From contig JACOVL010000095.1 of assembly GCA_016177355.1 (NCBI GenBank), forward strand, positions 1 through 15,623: DNA of 15,623 nucleotides, in the 5' to 3' direction. The position numbers were made by a program, and so were the translations under genes. Below, piece after piece: positions 13,886 through 15,623 of the stretch; positions within the stretch are counted from its first letter, which is position 1; every line of letters begins with the position of its first letter. This stretch comes from Betaproteobacteria bacterium (lineage in GTDB: Bacteria > Pseudomonadota > Gammaproteobacteria > Burkholderiales > SG8-41). The notes under the pieces are model-generated. The model was not told where the DNA came from, made no database searches, and worked only from the letters and a program-made list of their open reading frames with translations.

Positions 13886-15412
13886 ATGTGCGGGATCGTC
13901 GGGGTCGTTGCCAGGAACGCGGCTAACCAGCTGCTCTACGACGGGCTGCTGGTGCTGCAGCACCGCGGCCAGGACGCCGCCGGCATCGTTACCGCCGAGG
14001 GTCCGACCTTCCACATGCACAAGGGGCCGGGCATGGTGCGCGATGTATTCCGCACGCGCAACATGCGCATGCTCACCGGCTTCTCCGGCATCGCGCATAC
14101 CCGCTACCCCACCGCGGGTTCCGCCTGGTCGGCGGCCGAATCGCAGCCGTTCTACGTCAACTCGCCGTTCGGCATCGTACTCGGGCACAACGGCAACCTC
14201 ACCAACACCGAGCAACTGAAGAACGACCTGTTCCGCCAGGACATGCGGCACGTCAACACCAATTCCGACTCGGAAGTGCTGCTGAACGTGCTCGCCCACG
14301 AGCTGCAGGAGAACGCGGCCAATTACAAGCTCGACCCGGCGACCATCTTCGCCGCGGTGTCCGGCGTCTACCGGCGCTGCCGCGGCGCCTACGCGGTGGT
14401 GGCGATGATCGCGGGCTACGGGCTGCTCGCGTTCCGCGACGCCCATGGCATCCGGCCGCTGATCTTTGGGCGCGCCGAGACCGGCAAAGGCTATGAGTAC
14501 ATGGTCGCCTCCGAGAGCGTCGCGCTCGATTCGCTGGGATTCGAGGTGGTGCGCGACGTCGGGCCGGGGGAAGCCATCTTCATCGATCAGGACGGCAACT
14601 TCTACAGCCGCCAGTGCATGCCGGGCGCGACGCTCAATCCGTGCATCTTCGAGTTCGTCTACCTCGCCCGTCCGGACTCGGTGATCGACGGCATCTCGGT
14701 CTACGAAACGCGGCTGCGGATGGGCGTGAGTCTCGCCGAGAAGATCAAGCGCCAGTACGGCCATCTCGACATCGACGTCGTGATCCCGATTCCCGACTCC
14801 AGCCGGCCTTCCGCGATGGAACTCTCGAAGCAATTGAACCTCCCGTACCGCGAGGGCTTCATCAAGAACCGCTACATCGGCCGCACCTTCATCATGCCGG
14901 GGCAGGCGATCCGCCGGAAGTCGGTGCGGCAGAAGCTGAACGCGATCGCGATGGAGTTCAAGGGCAAGAACGTGCTGCTGGTGGACGACTCCATCGTGCG
15001 CGGCAACACCAGCCGCGAGATCGTGCAGATGGCGCGGGAGTCGGGCGCGCGCAAGGTATTCTTCGCCTCGGCCGCGCCGCCGGTGCGCTACCCGAACGTC
15101 TACGGCATCGACATGCCCACCCGCGAGGAGCTGATCGCGACCGGCCGCACCGAGGCCGAGATCGCGCGCGAGATCGGCTGCGACGAGCTGATCTACCAGG
15201 ATCTCGACGCGCTGCGCGAGGACGTGCGCAGCGTCAATCCCGCGATCGCTAACTTCGAGGACTCGTGCTTCAGCGGCGTCTACATCACGGGAGACGTGAC
15301 GCAGGCGTATCTCGACGTCGTGGAGGCCCAGCGGCGCGACGGCGCGAAGATGGCCGATATGGCCGAGGAGGCAAGCGCCCAGCTCGACCTGGGGCTCGAG
15401 ACGGTGGAGTAG
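13886..15412 (+). CDS. purF: Amidophosphoribosyltransferase
   Basis: First committed step of purine synthesis: glutamine-dependent amination of PRPP to 5-phosphoribosylamine. The 508-residue protein begins MCGIVGVVARN, so after methionine removal C2 is the N-terminal nucleophile of the glutaminase domain. There is no propeptide, as in the E. coli type rather than the B. subtilis iron-sulfur type. HTRYPTAGSAWSAAESQPF and GHNGNLTN belong to the glutaminase half. The transferase half has IPDSSRPSAMELS, REGFIKNRYIGRTFI and the PRPP loop VDDSIVRGNTS (about 366-376). GAGGG at 13875-13879 is a good ribosome-binding site, overlapping the cvpA stop. A promoter-like TTGACA begins two bases after the stop codon. 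Confidence 0.97.
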   Translation: MCGIVGVVARNAANQLLYDGLLVLQHRGQDAAGIVTAEGPTFHMHKGPGMVRDVFRTRNMRMLTGFSGIAHTRYPTAGSAWSAAESQPFYVNSPFGIVLGHNGNLTNTEQLKNDLFRQDMRHVNTNSDSEVLLNVLAHELQENAANYKLDPATIFAAVSGVYRRCRGAYAVVAMIAGYGLLAFRDAHGIRPLIFGRAETGKGYEYMVASESVALDSLGFEVVRDVGPGEAIFIDQDGNFYSRQCMPGATLNPCIFEFVYLARPDSVIDGISVYETRLRMGVSLAEKIKRQYGHLDIDVVIPIPDSSRPSAMELSKQLNLPYREGFIKNRYIGRTFIMPGQAIRRKSVRQKLNAIAMEFKGKNVLLVDDSIVRGNTSREIVQMARESGARKVFFASAAPPVRYPNVYGIDMPTREELIATGRTEAEIAREIGCDELIYQDLDALREDVRSVNPAIANFEDSCFSGVYITGDVTQAYLDVVEAQRRDGAKMADMAEEASAQLDLGLETVE

Positions 15413-15413
15413 C

Positions 15414-15442
15414 TTGACAGGGCCCCGAGGCCGGAGTAATTT
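15414..15442 (+). promoter_or_regulatory. Probable metZ promoter
   Basis: A perfect -35 TTGACA (15414-15419) is followed after exactly 17 bases by TAATTT (15437-15442), a moderate -10. Transcription would begin near 15449, about 13 bases before the first strand of the structured leader. The location just past the purF stop, and the leader that follows, support a separate metZ transcription unit. Confidence 0.55.
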
Positions 15443-15461
15443 CTGCATCGCGCCGATTTGA

Positions 15462-15560
15462 CGATCAGCTTGCGGGCGCCTCCGGCGAAAACCGGGCGTA
15501 AAAATAAATTCAGCTAAAGCGAGACGGCAACCCGGTCCGCGCAAGCTGATCGGGTTTTTT
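15462..15560 (+). ncRNA. Structured metZ leader with mutually exclusive folds (candidate riboswitch)
   Basis: Fold A: 15462-15474 (CGATCAGCTTGCG) pairs perfectly over 13 bp with 15540-15552 (CGCAAGCTGATCG). Inside it ACCGGG (15491-15496) pairs with CCCGGT (15531-15536), and CGCC (15477-15480) pairs with GGCG (15484-15487). A 34-base A-rich loop at 15497-15530 remains, containing TAAATTCAGCTAAAG. Fold B: the terminator at 15529-15560 uses both 15531-15536 and 15540-15552, so A and B cannot coexist. Fold A would therefore act as antiterminator, unless the 13-bp stem, which itself is followed by GGTTTTTT, also terminates. The downstream gene is in methionine synthesis, so a methionine- or SAM-related signal is the natural guess, but no known aptamer is clearly matched. 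It might instead be only the purF terminator region. Confidence 0.5.
15529..15560 (+). terminator. Intrinsic terminator in the metZ leader
   Basis: AACCCGGTC (15529-15537) pairs with GATCGGGTT (15548-15556) over 9 bp, including one G-U, around a 10-base loop. An uninterrupted run of six T follows (15555-15560). The stem ends 17 bases before the metZ ATG. It would stop transcripts from purF or from the metZ promoter unless the alternative long-range stem forms. Confidence 0.7.
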
Positions 15561-15576
15561 ATTGGGAAAGAGCGAT

Positions 15577-15623
15577 ATGAGCGACGATTACCGGTTGGAA
15601 ACCCTGGCGGTGAGGGCGGGCAC
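15577..15623 (+). CDS. metZ: O-succinylhomoserine sulfhydrylase, 3' end cut by window
   Basis: Only the first 15 codons are present: MSDDYRLETLAVRAG. The LETLAVRAG segment is the usual N-terminus of the PLP-dependent Cys/Met metabolism enzymes of the MetZ group. metZ follows purF in Pseudomonas and many Betaproteobacteria. The enzyme makes homocysteine from O-succinylhomoserine and sulfide. A purine-rich GGGAAAGAG (15564-15572) precedes the ATG. No catalytic residues are inside the window, so a related sulfhydrylase or cystathionine synthase cannot be ruled out from sequence alone. Confidence 0.78.
   Translation, partial: MSDDYRLETLAVRAG

Noticed and set aside
13343..15544. 733-codon minus-strand frame opposite cvpA and purF
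   Set aside because: Same GC-bias shadow; the His/Arg/Asp-rich translation has no recognisable motif and purF is certain on the plus strand.

Overview
The window is a dense, all-plus-strand block of housekeeping and biosynthetic genes from a GC-rich bacterium. Gene content and order point to a betaproteobacterium: leuC-leuD-leuB-asd-fimV-truA-trpF-trpB-trpA-accD-folC-dedD-cvpA-purF-metZ. As I recall it, Pseudomonas carries the same backbone without trpBA, and E. coli keeps truA...accD-folC-dedD-cvpA-purF; having trpBA directly after trpF is the betaproteobacterial version. I cannot place it below class level. There are no tRNA or rRNA genes, insertion sequences, CRISPR arrays or convincing minus-strand genes. 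leuC is cut by the left edge and metZ by the right edge.

Layout. Positions 1-3112: leucine synthesis (leuC, leuD, leuB). Positions 3194-4366: asd, the branch point to lysine/diaminopimelate, threonine and methionine. Positions 4550-6898: fimV, a LysM-containing inner-membrane hub protein, followed by a strong intrinsic terminator. Positions 6968-12672: a tightly packed run truA, trpF, trpB, trpA, accD, folC (tRNA pseudouridylation, tryptophan, malonyl-CoA, folate) with overlaps or short gaps. Positions 12720-15412: dedD (SPOR cell-division protein), cvpA and purF. Positions 15413-15576: a promoter and structured leader for metZ, which starts at 15577.

The genes are ordinary; the interest is in the spacers. 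(1) The metZ leader has a perfect TTGACA box just after purF, then a 13-bp perfect long-range stem whose 3' strand is also part of a 9-bp intrinsic terminator. The two folds exclude each other, as in a transcription-attenuating riboswitch; the ligand is unknown. (2) Three spacers inside the cluster (leuC-leuD, trpB-trpA, accD-folC) hold imperfect palindromes built from short tandem units of 10, 7 and 7 bp. Each begins within two bases of the upstream stop codon. In two of them the downstream gene's start signals look overwritten: trpA has no Shine-Dalgarno, and folC has no start codon except a TTG inside the repeat. (3) Extended -10 motifs lie inside the coding regions of trpF and folC, where codon choice turns abruptly AT-rich, suggesting embedded promoters for the genes downstream. 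(4) The fimV leader holds a five-codon ORF ending inside a perfect 7-bp hairpin.

All calls come from reading the sequence and remembered family features; no database or folding program was used.
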